Shown here: positions 10,657 through 22,235 of the stretch, in pieces
Position numbering within the stretch: the stretch's first letter is position 1
How the letters are laid out: every line of letters starts with the position of its first letter
Program-made: the position numbers and the translations under genes
NCBI GenBank assembly: GCA_021234155.1
Contig: JAJEKV010000080.1
Span: forward strand, 1,474,182-1,538,181
From: Isoetes taiwanensis
Taxonomy: Eukaryota; Streptophyta; Lycopodiopsida; Isoetales; Isoetaceae
Direction of reading: 5' to 3'
Length of the DNA stretch: 64,000 nucleotides
The notes under the pieces: model-generated
The model's input: only the letters and a program-made list of their open reading frames with translations
Databases searched by the model: none
What the model was told of the DNA's origin: nothing

Positions 10657-13331
10657 CTAACGAAAGGTGTCTTTGGTTGGTTGATGCTTCGACATTTCAG
10701 TCGCTTCTCGATCCCGTTTCTCGAGGGTAATTGTTCTCCCCTTCATGATACTTGAAGCTATTTGGGCGTCTCTTGAGGTTGTCGCGATTCCTTTGGCTAT
10801 ACTCTTCTGGAGTTGTTCTCTTCTGCAGTTGTTCTTTGAATCGTTCATCCTTGGGTTCACCAAGTTGCATGCAAGTCCGCGTGCAAGTCATCGGCTCGCC
10901 TCGCCTAGTTGGTTCTCCATCGAGCTTCCAAACTTCCTTGTTTGATCCCCTCGATCACATGGCTTGGACGTTGTCACGTTCCACAGTGCTATGCCGTCTT
11001 CTTGTTTTGAGGTACCTTCCGGTGGCTTTGATTGTGCTCGTCAGTTTTGATCCTCCAGTTGCCTCTAGGGAGCTCGTGGAAGAAGTCAGTTGCTAGCACT
11101 TCTCCAGCTTTCAGTTCATGACCTATTGTCGGGATGATGGATCCTTGTATCTAGCAAGACTTGACCCTTGAGTTGAAGAAGTACCGCCTTAGATATACTC
11201 TTGTTGTTGAATAGCGGCTATTATCTTAAACTCTCTTTTTTTGCTGGTGCTTCCGTTGCTATCCTTGTCATTAAGGTGTCAATGCTTCTACCTTGGGCGT
11301 TTGGCGTGCCACATGTCGGAGATATGGTCGGCTTCTTCTCTTCTAATTCTTGGTAGAAGTACCGTGAAGCCATCACCTAGTTGTTGAAGGCATATCTCCT
11401 CGTCTCCGTGCCTTTCGTAAGTGCATCTCCATCTAATACACGTGTCATAGCGCATCACCCTATACTACCACAAGGTGGAATTATGGTCGTCGAGATGTTG
11501 CCTTCTTAGTTGGCTCGTTGATGTCGGGTCGTTCCTCCTTCTATTGTTGAAGCCAGTCGTGTCATAAGTTCGTCAAGTGTTGTCACTGCCACAAGAGGTA
11601 GTGTTGCGTCCTGACGATGTCCTGGCGCCGCGCTGATGATCTTGACATGACCGGTGTTGTCTCTTATTCTGACATTGGGTGGACGAGCGGTCTTCTACTT
11701 GAGGGCACTTCCCGAAGTGTTTGGAGTCGAAGGTTTGCTTGGGCTCTGGTTGTTTCTCCCTCGTAGTTGCTCTTCCATTTTGATCTTGGGCTACAGTTGT
11801 GCTTCCTTGCTTCCTCATTTGGCAGTCGAAGTGAAGGAGCTTCCGGATCTAAGCACTAAATCCGTAAAACATGACTCTAAATTCATGTTTCTCCACTATA
11901 TCTGTGAACGCCCGAGATATACAATAGACATATATGCATTTACATTGGGATTTTAATTCATCCACTTTTTTAAAACAACTACGAAGTTCTACTTAAATGT
12001 TTATACTCTTTTAGGGTTTCCCCTCCTCCTATCGCGTTTGATCCTTCGGTTTTGCTGCATCTTCTTCGTTCTGGTTGACTCCGGGATTCCTTGAGATGCT
12101 GCTACTATTGTTGAGCTTCCTGTCTGATCCGAGCTCGTCACCCCAAGTTGCGAAGAGTGTTCATCGATGTGATCCCTTGAAAAAGATGCTCCTCCTTAAT
12201 TTGTATGTCCGTCGTGCGGAATGCGGTGACCCTTCAACATCCCTACATGCGGTGTGTCGTTGCAAGGTTGCCGATGTGCGGTGCCATTGATCGCTTGAGT
12301 CGGGTCACCTGGCTGTTGCAGTCGGGCATTCTTGAATGTCTTCGAAGCTCTGAGATCGTGGTCGGTAGGCAGGCATTGTCATTCCCCCGCAGGTTGAATT
12401 TCTGAGTGCGACTCCTATTGCTTGGGCTTTGCTTCATTCCGAGGTGGCTCTCCTGTGCCTGAAAGTGTGGTCATCTCCATTGCCCCTACCATGGCTCCTT
12501 CTGGTCGCCTTTGCATGATTTGTATCTGCTGGCTAGGTCGTCTCCTCCGTCCTTTGGGTCCTATCCATTCGAGTCTCGCACTTCTTGGCTGACGTAGTAA
12601 AGCCGTCCTTCCTTTGGTTTCTAGGTGCTTGTGGGTCCAGGATTCTTGTTCGAGTAGAATATTCTCCTCCTTGATCTTGCCCCTCTGATATAGGCCTTCA
12701 AGTCAGAGATGTTCCCTGATATGCGTCTCCTCCCCCTCATGGTCTCCTACTTTTTGGAACCGATGAACCTGCTGGTGCAAGGGAGCTGGGAGCTCGTCCT
12801 GGTTAGCCTTAGGTGCTTTGTGGTTGCCTAGCTTGGTTGCTACTTTTGTTGACGTTGCATGACATTCGCTTGAGCTGCTGGGCTGCAAGGTCGTGGTGGT
12901 CTTCCCTCCGGTTTCTATACGCTCCTGTGTCGCCATGACTTCTCTCCTCGACGGAAGATTATGCCCTCTGGCCCTAGCTCGTGATGCTAACGCGGCATCG
13001 ATGTCTAACGTCTTCCTGCACCTGTATTTTGCTGCCTTGCATTCTTCCATTTGAAACTCATGTGCGTCGAGTTGGTGAAGGCGTCGAGATCCTCTTTCTG
13101 ATGCGAGCTCGTGGACGTGGTAGCCGGGAGGTTAACATCTAGAAGATTCTTGATGCCGTTGGTTACCAAATATTCTTCCCATTTGATGAAGATTGTGATA
13201 GGCTGGTGGTGTCCTGTTCTACTCGTTTGTCGGTTGAGGTGTTTGTCGTTGTGCTTCCCTCTCTTGGATCTGCTTTTTGGGTCTCCTCTCCTTATCTGTC
13301 TGTACATCGGCTGGGACCTTGATGTCTTCAA
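10657..13331 (-). pseudogene. Decayed minus-strand coding remnants, possibly gag-like
   Basis: Several short overlapping minus-strand frames (about 10891-10657, 11818-11573, 13050-12703, 13331-13005) have a consistent hydrophilic Lys/Arg/Gln/Thr composition unlike the hydrophobic plus-strand reading of the same DNA. Their strand agrees with the element's direction. No zinc knuckle or protease motif is visible, and frames are broken by stops. Copy 2 retains the same pieces except 12290-12679. Calling this gag is inference from position and composition only. Confidence 0.3.
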
Positions 13332-14116
13332 GAAGTTGCGCCTCTAGCTCTTCTGTGGCTCTGGCCCTGTACTTCGAAAGCAACGCTCGTATATTCTAGA
13401 GTCTAAGGGTCTACTTGAAGGGCTCTCCTACAACATTCCGGGCTCTATAAGCAAGCAAGATGGTTCGAGCAGCATTACTGGGGACATATCTATAATCTAC
13501 AAGTCTACGGGCATTAGGACGTGTGGTATGGCATGAATTGAGGGTTGTTTGCAAAACCTCCATGATGTTTGAGGCATACTCTACGGTCCTAGCAAAGTTG
13601 GTTTTGGGGGGGGGGTCCAATCTCTACACATGGAGTGACTTGGGCAGCTCTAGACTCTAGCTCCTTTCTAAGTATCCTGGCAATAGGGGGTGTCAATGTG
13701 GCGGCTATATAAGTCAAACTCTATTAGAAGGACACGGAATTAAGTCAAGGTTTATGCCTTTGGCATGATCAGAGGTGATGTACCAACAGTTGGACTTGGG
13801 TTGCTATGCTGAGGTCTAGATGACTATAACAAAGGGGTGTTCTTGGGCACTTCTATTTAGGAGTAAGGCATCAGCTTTGAGCCGAGAGCAATACTTGCGA
13901 GCTACTAATGGGGTATGCTTCTATCTACAAACAAACTACAGTTTGGAAAAACAATTCAAGGGTTTGAGCAATTTTGGTCATTTTGAGCTGGGGTTTGACA
14001 TTTCTAGCCCAATTTGAGGCATAAATGGATTCTAGGCTGTCTAACGATCCTATTGCAACAAATTTCAGGCGATTTGGAGCTCTGTAGCTCAAGTTATGGA
14101 GGTTCAAAGTTTGGAG

Positions 14117-14183
14117 GTCTCACACATTGCGCCCAGACCAATAATGAACTTTTCATTTTCTGTCCTGGCGCGACGTGTGAGAC
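14117..14183 (+). repeat. 67-bp hairpin module, member 1
   Basis: Starts GTCTCACACATTGCGCC and ends GGCGCGACGTGTGAGAC: 17-bp arms that pair except at two positions around a 33-base centre. A second copy lies at 14330-14396. Both recur in copy 2 (about 27531-27599 and 27748-27814) with small changes. Confidence 0.75.
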
Positions 14184-14329
14184 ATTGGCTCTAAATGGGT
14201 TAAATTTGTCCAATTTGGGTGATATAAGGGTCTAATCCTGCTTATCTCGTCGAGTTAGGCAGAATGGTCCCCTTATTTGGTCGATTTGGAGCAGTTTTGG
14301 GCACTTTTGGGGCATGGTCTCACAGCATG

Positions 14330-14396
14330 GTCTCACACGTTGCGCCCAGACCGATAATGAACTTTTCATTTTCTGTCCTGGCGCGACGTGTGAGAC
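14330..14396 (+). repeat. 67-bp hairpin module, member 2
   Basis: Starts GTCTCACACGTTGCGCC and ends GGCGCGACGTGTGAGAC; the arms pair at 16 of 17 positions. The centre is the same as in member 1 apart from one base. Direct repeat spacing is 213 bp. A half-copy GGTCTCACA lies just before it at about 14317. Confidence 0.75.
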
Positions 14397-14922
14397 ATCC
14401 TCTCAAATTGGCCTAGGATGTCTGCTTTGACTAAAACAAAAGCTAAAACTTACTAACTCCACTTAATTAAGTAACTTTATACACTTATAATTTACTCTAA
14501 AACACTTTGTATTAAACAAAATTTTATCATTTACGAAATTAATAATGCTCAGCTTTGATGTAGCTGGCAAGCTGCATGTCCTTCTTCATTAGTGTTACTC
14601 TCTTGGCGTGTACTGTGCAGGCTGTTGAGTCTTCAAAATGTTGGACCAGCTTCTGCTCTGCTGCTTCTTGACCCCTGGCCTCCCGCTCTCGTTCTGCCCT
14701 CTCCTCTTCTTGTTTCCTTCAGCCTCTGGCTGTTTCGCCTTGTCGAGGAAGTCGAGCGGTTTGTTTGGTGCGCGTCATGTTGATCGGAGTCTTTGGTGTC
14801 TATCAAGATGCTGTCTCTATCTAGCTTGAGGGTCTTGGTTCTAAGTCTAAGGCTTGGCCATTAATATTATCTAACATTATTAAAGCCTAAATTTAATTAA
14901 GAATTATAATTCAAACACAAAC

Positions 14923-15000
14923 GATGCCCGCCCTCAGTGGTTGGCACGGGGGGGTTCAACCCTGTGGGTGGGAGGTTCAATTCCCGCTACTGTAGGAATT
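14923..15000 (+). ncRNA. tRNA-like (SINE-head) module with A and B boxes, copy 1
   Basis: Contains CCTCAGTGGTTGG (A-box-like, 14932-14944) and GGTTCAATTCC (perfect B box, 14974-14984) about 40 bp apart, the spacing of an internal RNA polymerase III promoter. It does not fold into a proper tRNA: the T stem pairs only with a slip and there is no acceptor stem. It is best read as a tRNA-derived SINE head. Its end is unclear, though the following 80 bp (to about 15070) may belong. Equivalent module at 28345-28422. Confidence 0.55.
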
Positions 15001-15135
15001 ATTTTAAGATAAGGTTCAAATAGATTGAAAAGCTAGACTAATCTAGCTAATTCCTAGGCTAAAATTCGAATTACCAAGTTACTTTTCTACAATTTATGAC
15101 TTTTTAATGTGTTTTAAAAGCAATGTTTTAAAATG

Positions 15136-15332
15136 CAAACAAGATAGAATAGACTCTTAATTTAAAGGCATTTAGGACCCCCTTTAGAGTTCTTCATGTC
15201 GTTGTAGTTAAAATGTTTTCTCAATCCAAACAGGATAGAATAGACTCTTAATTTAAGGGCATTTAGGACCCCCTTTAGAGTTCTTCATGTCGTTGTAGCA
15301 GGGTCATACTTGTTTATTTCCAGCAGTACTAG
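15136..15332 (+). repeat. 91-bp tandem duplication of the LTR leader
   Basis: The leader word CAAACARGATAGAATAGACT occurs at 15136 and 15227. The first copy runs to the GTCGTTGTAG word and is followed by a short T-rich spacer. Copy 2 of the array has a single version (about 28559), so this duplication is specific to copy 1. Confidence 0.8.
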
Positions 15333-15977
15333 TGTGACATCCCCTACTCGTGTACGGTGCACTCACCGTATACAAACAGGAGTTCATCCCCCATACCAGC
15401 TCCATGCCGATACAGGGCCCTCCACATGACACTGCAACCGTGACGGGTTCCAGTGGGAAGAGTGAAGGGGTCATTTTACCCCGTCTCCCTCAGGGCCTAC
15501 CTAGCTGCGGAAGCGTAAACATACATGTCAGTATATAACATAAGCACATATCCACCTCGAAGGGTGGTCCATCACATCTGCATAGACAAGGGTGAGCACA
15601 ATACACATAGGAAGCCCTACCCAAGGCTCAGACTCAAGGGGATGACTGACGGCTTGGGTCTCCAGAGTTCATTGCAGACAGAATTCATGGCGATGGATTT
15701 GACTGGCATATGAACATGGCATAGGGTTGTCCACTCCATCCGCCCCTCCTGTGCACACTTTGCAGAGTAGGCTGAAAAGTGTCGGGACCTGACTGTAGCC
15801 CGCCGGATGCATAGCCAAAGGGGCTATTCCTGGGTCTCATCCTCCCAGTTCCGTTGGGGCAGGAAGGGATCGCTCCCTCCAGAGATCTGCATGCTGACTC
15901 AAGGTGACTAGAGGGCCACTGCCCGTATTCGACTGAACCCACTGGAAAGTGTACACCACTTCACGGGTGTCGAGTCC
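15333..15977 (-). mobile_element. LTR remnant (645 bp) joined to the U block
   Basis: Matches the first 645 bp of the LTR at 5665 starting at TGTGAC, then breaks off after CGAGTCC at 15977. The following base begins the coiled-coil frame. The identical break point is seen at 29308, so the junction predates the tandem amplification. Confidence 0.88.
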
Positions 15978-15979
15978 CT

Positions 15980-16534
15980 AACGCTGGAGACGTTCTGGAC
16001 ATCAAGATAACCCAACAGACCGATCTGAGTAACATGGAGACGATCCTGGATCAGTTAGATCAGAAAGGCTTTGAAGAGAGGCTACAGGAAACTCGGGCGT
16101 TGCTAGAGAAGACGGAAAGAGACTCCGCTGCACTTGATAAAACATTCGAAAAGCTCGAGGTACTGAACCAGAAGTTTGAAATGGCAATGCCATTAATAAC
16201 TGATATGATCGACAAACAATCTACCCAGTTTGAATACATGGGTACCTCTGAAGCCGACTCTCAGTTTGAAGAGCCAGAAAAGATCGAAGGAAGCAAGAGA
16301 AGGAAATTAGTGGGCACGTCCGAATTCGCTGGTGAGCTACGTGAGGAATTGTTGGATACACAGTGCTCAGGGCATGTGCAGGATATCGCCAATGCAATGG
16401 ATGTAGAGATCCCTTCGGTTACAGGATATTCCGAAATGAATCTCTCACAGACCCTTGCCTTAGGAAAGGAACATGCAGATAGAATGGCCAAGGAACTTGG
16501 CATTATTCCAGATTCTGTGAAAGAGACTCAATAG
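15980..16534 (+). CDS. Coiled-coil protein of unknown function (array copy 2)
   Basis: An intact frame ending in TAG. The first methionine is at 16034 (166 codons), but 18 in-frame codons precede it up to the LTR junction (NAGDVLDIKITQQTDLSN), so the 5' end of the original exon was probably cut off there. The N-terminal half is strongly helical with heptad-like leucines (ILDQLDQKGFEERLQETRAL), followed by an acidic linker, a basic KRRK patch (possible nuclear signal) and a helical tail. I do not recognise a family. No TATA box can be assigned. It lies antisense to the surrounding LTR element, consistent with capture of a host gene fragment. It differs from copy 3 at five bases that I counted, two of which change residues, so no purifying selection is evident. 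Confidence 0.5.
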   Translation, partial: NAGDVLDIKITQQTDLSNMETILDQLDQKGFEERLQETRALLEKTERDSAALDKTFEKLEVLNQKFEMAMPLITDMIDKQSTQFEYMGTSEADSQFEEPEKIEGSKRRKLVGTSEFAGELREELLDTQCSGHVQDIANAMDVEIPSVTGYSEMNLSQTLALGKEHADRMAKELGIIPDSVKETQ

Positions 16535-18400
16535 TTCGGAGTTAGTGAAGTATTCTGGCGGGCGTGGCTGTGAAACATCATGTAAAGATTATGAAATATT
16601 ATAAAAGTATTCTGCTTTTTTTGAGCTTGTGTATATTTTCTTACATTAAATAATGACCTTGTGTATTATTATCCGAAAGTTGTGTATTCATATCCCAATA
16701 GTATTACTGAACTTGTGGGAAGATCGCCCTCGCGATCCTCTCGACATGTTCAGTTATCTGGAAATGATGTTAACCTCCTCCCATAAAGCTTGCATTCAGC
16801 TCTCACGCCTTGCCTATCTGGTCAAAAACATCGCCATGGTGATTTCCACGAGCACTAATGACATTATGCCTGTTCTATGTTTTGTGTGCCAACACAGTGA
16901 AGGCATGCCCATAAGTGCTTTTCCCGTGGATAAAAATATGGCGAGCGAAAAGTGTGCTCACTGCCATTGTAATATGCTTGACAGTAACTCATTTTTCCTT
17001 TCCAGGAGGGTAGGGGGAGGGTAGTGCGACCTATTTCATTGTCATTGAGAAAACCAAATTTCTCTAATTAACGAAATCCTGCTTTATTTGGCTTTTATTC
17101 TTCAGCCTGTCTCTGTTGCCTCTATCGCCTCCACATTGTGTTAACCTTGGTAAATTAGATGGCAATTGATCTCATTGAGTTTGCATCTGTGCTTACACTG
17201 AGTTTATCTTAGGCGCCTACAGATCTTGTTGAAATTGTTGTGTTTGTTGACTCGTCTTGTGGATATATTGGCAACTTCGCTATGCTACTACTTCTCAGGT
17301 TAGTGGTGTAGGTTTTAATATTATAATGCACAGACTTAAAACAAATAGATTGATTGAATTATAGAATGTTGGTAGTATACAATTGAATTGATACCGATTA
17401 GATATAATGATATAAATAAAAAGCCTAACCCATCTCGATCAAATAGACCTAATATATGTATATGACATCCTAGTTATTTGAGTTAAAATGTAGCTTAAAT
17501 GAAGCTAAAAGTTGAGCTCAAATAGAGCTTTGAATGATGCGGCAACCGCATTTCAAGCTGAAAATACCCATAAAATAGCACATAAGCTCTCCATTTAGCT
17601 TAAATGGAGCCAAAATTCTATGGAGTCATTTTTTCTCCATTAAGCTAAATCGAGCATGTGCGCCGTTGACTCCATTTACCTTGAAATGGGGCCGTTGCAC
17701 CATTTGAACTCTATTGAAACACAACCTTCATCTATATTTGGGTAAAAGCACGCTGTGGTGTATCAAAAATGCGCATTTTGATGTTGCATAGAGAAGCGGA
17801 GATTGCAGGAGTGCAAAATAATGAACATCAACTAATTTGAATTTGATGCCACATCATTGTCCATCTTCTCGAATTAGGAAAATAATCACCTTCTATTTTT
17901 TTGCCGCTTCTTGCCGATTGAACCCTAATGGTGTCAGAATTAAATGCCACTGGTTACACGATGAAATCTTTCCTCAAACAAAAGATTGTGTCCCATGAAG
18001 ACCTAAAGCTTTGGGGTGACAAAGTTCTAAATAAATCTGGTTACAGGTATTCCCCCCCAAATGTTTGTTTAAAACTGAAAACTTAAAGCATATGTTTTCT
18101 TGTACTGGTTGAAGAATCTGAGCAATGAACAATATAAGGAGTTATGCAAATTTATAAAAGAATTATAGGGAAGCCACATACATGGGGTGGAATGGCTCCT
18201 GGGACCTGGCAGTGGCTTATTATCTGCATATAAATGGGGAGGCTGTTAATTGAAAAAGCTTCTTGGATTATTATAAAACGCCCGATGAGAAAGCAGAGGT
18301 TAGTTCTTCTAGACCCAAGAGAAAGCATAGGCAAATCCAACCTGAGCAGGAAGAAAACAGTAAAAGTGTTAGGAATGATGAAGATGATAGGAAGGAAGGA
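16535..18400. other. U block, copy 2: same content as 60-1865
   Basis: Contains the conserved open stretch (16653-17024), the left 95-bp direct repeat (about 17087), AT-rich filler and the charged open stretch (18263). No additional feature was seen. Confidence 0.6.
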
Positions 18401-18407
18401 AGGAATC

Positions 18408-19640
18408 CGGTCTATGGGACCCAATACAAAAGTGCAGCAAGGGGATTACTACCCGGATTAAAAAACCCCCGCCCCGAAGGGTTTTCAAGGGAAAAACCGT
18501 GGCAGCAATCAGCCTGCTGACAAACTGTTCCAATATACGAAATGCAAAAACACACAAATATATACACTTATGTACCGTACCCGTAGTGCCTGATCAGCGG
18601 GCAGCCAGGCGGGGGCAAAGGTAGGCTCGCAGATCCAGTACCTCCTGAATGTACGACCCAAGAGCACGTACTGACGGTGTGTTCATCAGCAAATGTAGGG
18701 GCAAGTCCAGCCGTACTAAGGAAACGTATCTGGCCCGGATCTGACTGAATTCTGGGCAACTCTGGAAAGTGTGAGACTTATCCTCAATGGCACCCGTTTG
18801 ACAAAGATCGACCGGGGGCGCATCCGGCGGCTCCCCAATCCACCTGCCCGTCTCGATGCGGAGATGGTGGGCACGCGTTGAAAATGGGGGCAGGCTGGGA
18901 ACGGTAGAGCCGCGGGCCCCGCCAACGTGGGGGTTGATGTGCTCCTTGTAATGGGCTGTTTTGACCTGCTCTAGAGCGCCGGGGTCCCAGAGCTTGCCAA
19001 GGAAGTAAGCGTCCAGGTACTCCCGCATGCTATCACGATCGACCTCAGATCCATCAAGACGTCCATGCGTTCTTCCCCGCGTTCCATCTGCGAACCACCG
19101 ATCTCTCTTACCCTCCAACAGGCCCGAGCCGATGCGGGCCCATTGCCACGGCCAGAAGCCGGTGCGGAGCCGAGCATCACCCATATTAACCACTTTCCAA
19201 AATAGACGATGTGTCTATCAAGGCTGCCCGCCCAAGCGGCAAGAATCGATTTCCCAGCAGAATCGATGGGGGTGAAGGTTTCACCCAAGTGCCGTGCCAA
19301 AAATGCCTTTACGCACCGCCCCCAAGTCATTCCAGTGTCGCCAAAGAGGCGACGGGGCCCCAAACCTCGACCCCCCTGCGAGAAGGGCGGGGGCTCGACC
19401 GATTCAAAAACAGATGTGACTGATGGCCCCAATCATAGAGCTCTGCCTGGTGACTGTTATTCTGCATGGTATAAAGCGCTTTCCAGCCTGCTATCACCCG
19501 CAAGCGGATGGACGCCTCCCAACAGAGCGAGGAGGGGAACTCCACCCCTAGGTACTTGTAGGTGGGCGTGACCTCCACAGGCTGTCCCCGATATGTGAGT
19601 GCAGGAGGCGTGGGGTGGCGTGAAGAGAAGCAACCAAGTC
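18408..19640 (-). mobile_element. 5'-truncated LINE fragment, array copy 2
   Basis: Same fragment as 1866-3120. Here the C-terminal part is open on minus from 19193 to 18594 and includes the zinc-knuckle-like DLCQTGAIEDKSHTFQSC segment, while the polymerase part (YKYLGVEF near 19560) is in another frame after several indels. Compared with copy 1 the differences are concentrated between 18790 and 19410 and often replace CTG or CAG by CG-containing strings, so some frame breaks may be consensus errors. Confidence 0.82.
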
Positions 19641-19744
19641 AGGTTCCTCTAGACCATACATTCAATCTAAATTCACAATCAAAACAGAAAAACAAAGCAA
19701 TGTTCTGAGACCAAAATATGCTATACTACCATTATTCAGTGTAG

Positions 19745-20700
19745 TTTAGGTTCATTTCTCATGTTGGCTGTATTGTCATGTTGTGCCTCTGTGATGTCAT
19801 CTATGCATTTGTTCTGTGCTACTATGGGGCATTTCATGCATTGGATGCCATAATGATAGATGAGGTATGTGTGATCTCGTGAGCGGTGAGTTGTGGTCTA
19901 GTGATGAAAATGATGCTAGCATTTGTGGTGTGATGTATCTTCGTCGTGGTGAAGTGGGGTGTTGCGCTGCCAATAGTGGTAATAGTGCTGCTACATTGTG
20001 GTGCATGGCATACGTGGGGTGACAGTAGTAGCAAGTGAGGTGGTGTACCCAGTGTGATGATGCTGTAGGTTATTGTGCCACCAATAGTGGTGATAGTGCG
20101 ACCTATGTTGTGTGGTGTATGCAACGTGTTATGTGGTGTGTGGTGTAGTCTAGGTTATTGTGCCGTCAATAGTGGTGTTAGTGCAGCCTATATTGTGTGG
20201 TGTATGCAGCGTGTTGTGTGGTGTGTACAATGTTGTGTGATGTAGGTTATTGCTGCGCTAGCAATAGTGGTGATAGGGCAACCTATATTATGTGGTGTGC
20301 GCAACGTGTTGTGTGGTGTGTACTGCGTTGTGTGGTGTGTGATGTGGTGTAGATATTGTGCCGCTAATAGTGATGATAGTGCACCCTATGTTGTGTGGTG
20401 TGTGCAATGTGTTGTGTGGTGTGTACTATGTTGTGTGGTGTGTGGTGTATTGGGTTGCCTCTAGTGTTGCTGCTTTGAGCTGTGTGATATAGTATAGCAT
20501 GTTGTGCTGCCAATTATGGTGGCAATGGTATTATGTGGTGTGTGGTGTGGTGTAGGGTGTTGCACTGTCTATTGCGAAACCACTTTGTATTGGGTAAAGT
20601 GGTGTAGGGTGATGTCTTGCCAGTAGCGATAGCAATGGTGGCGATGAAAGGCGATGGAGGGGATGAGGTAGATGCAAATATACAAGGGGGGGGGGGGGGC
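19745..20700 (+). repeat. GT-rich minisatellite, array copy 2
   Basis: Same higher-order units as 3200-4150, with small length changes (for example a missing segment near 20550 and a longer poly(G) run at about 20687). Confidence 0.85.
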
Positions 20701-22235
20701 AGGGGAGCATTGGGGGTTGGATGGTGGAGGAGGAAAAATGCATAAAATCCAACCCTAAAGGAGACGCTTCTGGGAGGAAGCACTATAGGAGTTGGAAAGT
20801 GATGAGGTAGATGCAAATGTAACAGCAGAGGAAATAGTGGAGGAGGAGAAGAAGAAATGAATAAAATCTAGAACCCACTTTTTTGCACTTGAAAATTGAA
20901 ATTTAAATCTCCCTCCATAATCCTAGTCGCGGACTTTAAATTTCCCCCAAAATCTCGCCAAGGAATTTAAATTTCAAAACATGCAACCCTCCCCCCTCCT
21001 CCACAAATATTCCCCATTCAAAATTCAAAAACCCTTCGATGTGGACTGTACAATTCCTTTGGGAAGGATGCTATTTGGCTTTTATTCTTGAGCCCGCCTA
21101 TGTTGCCTCTGTCGCCTCCACATTTTGTTGATCTTGGTAAATTAGATGGCAATTGATCTCGTAGATGCTTAGATAAGTAGCAGTCCATATACCTGACCCC
21201 AGAGCAATAGTAAGAGGCAAAAAATTATATATCCATTGTACAACATTAGAAAGAGTTGTAGATATATAATGTGATCGAAGAAAGAAATGTATTCTTCGTC
21301 CAGTATTTTTTTTTCTTTGAGCAGAATGCCCATCAAGGCAAAATTTTCTACAGCAGGCAGATCTGGAAAAAAATAATCCGGTGGCGTTTTCTTCCCCTAG
21401 ATGTCAGAAATTTTCAAAAGTTTTCATTCGAGTCCACATTCCAGGGGCTCCCAATAGCTTCTTTGGCGCAAAGCAAATTGTCCATCTACCCCAAAAGGTA
21501 AAGAATGCAGGAATTAGTTGTCGGTACAATTGCATTACTTTTTTTTTTTAAATCTCAAACACTGGCAGTTTAGACAAGGAACAGATTTTTTCTTATCTTT
21601 GAATGCACATAGTTGTGAGCGAACTGTGTAAATCTTGATCTACTTCAAGCTAAATTAATACCCAACAGGGGCAGGTGAAAAGAGCAGAAGGTAGCTAAGT
21701 AGTTTGACTCAAGTTTGGGTTTGCCGAATCCTGCTGACAGGAATTTTGGTGTTGACTCAGCAGAAGACAGCATGCAGGTAAGCGAAGGGTCTGCCCAAAT
21801 TCAGAAAATATGGAAGCAATCTTTAGCCACAACGGAAAATCCAGAGTCATAGCCAAAATCCGCACACACAAATTAGTGCCTCATGACATATATAATCAGC
21901 CTCGAATCGCCTTCACGGTCTTCTATATCCAATTCCCGAACCGCCTCAGCTGATTTTTTGCATCCTAACATGGTTGAAATTAAGGAATTATACTTTGAAT
22001 ATGGTAGAAAGGAGATGGAAAAGATGCAGCTATTTCATTCTTATCGATTTATTGGATAACAATAAGCAAATACAAATGATTAAGCAAGATGGAGATGATG
22101 AGGGGGCTTATTTATTTACTCCTCAATCCAAACAGAATAGAATGGACTCTTAATTTAAGGGCATTTAGGACCCCCTTTAGAGTTCTTCATGTCGTTGTAG
22201 CAGGGTCATACTTGTTTATTTCCAGCCATTACTAG
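20701..22235. other. Non-coding right half of the U block, copy 2
   Basis: Equivalent to 4151-5664. It includes the second 95-bp direct repeat (about 21073), the 58-bp T-rich extra segment at about 21538-21595 and the leader from about 22133. No gene recognised. Confidence 0.55.

Larger units (their letters stand above)
7262..15332 (-). mobile_element. Internal region of LTR element, no recognisable pol (copy 1)
   Basis: Eight kilobases between the polypurine tract next to the full LTR and the leader next to the LTR remnant at 15333. I found no long open frame and no recognisable reverse transcriptase, integrase or protease motif on either strand. Short minus-strand frames at 10657-13331 are Lys/Arg/Gln-rich and could be gag remnants. 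The region contains a 282-bp tandem repeat (7370-7880), several small perfect hairpins, a pair of 67-bp hairpins (14117, 14330) and a tRNA-like module (14923). It looks like a non-autonomous large derivative or a very decayed element. Confidence 0.65.
1..16475. repeat. Composite tandem unit, copy 1 (left edge cut by window)
   Basis: The sequence at position 1 recurs at 16476 and again at 29807, and the following kilobases match almost base for base. This copy contains a U block (1-5664), a full LTR (5665-7261), the internal region of a minus-strand LTR element (7262-15332), and an LTR remnant (15333-15977) followed by the start of the next U block. It is the longest copy and is read here as the least deleted one. 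The start at 1 is the window edge, not a biological boundary. Confidence 0.9.

Noticed and set aside
10139-13350. Leu/Ser/Val-rich plus-strand frames in the LTR element internal region
   Set aside because: They are the complement of hydrophilic minus-strand remnants; the minus reading agrees with the element's direction and has the more protein-like composition for a retroelement.
14923-15000. Functional tRNA gene
   Set aside because: A and B boxes are present, but there is no acceptor stem, the T stem pairs only with a slip, and no sensible anticodon arm can be placed. A SINE-type remnant is the better reading.
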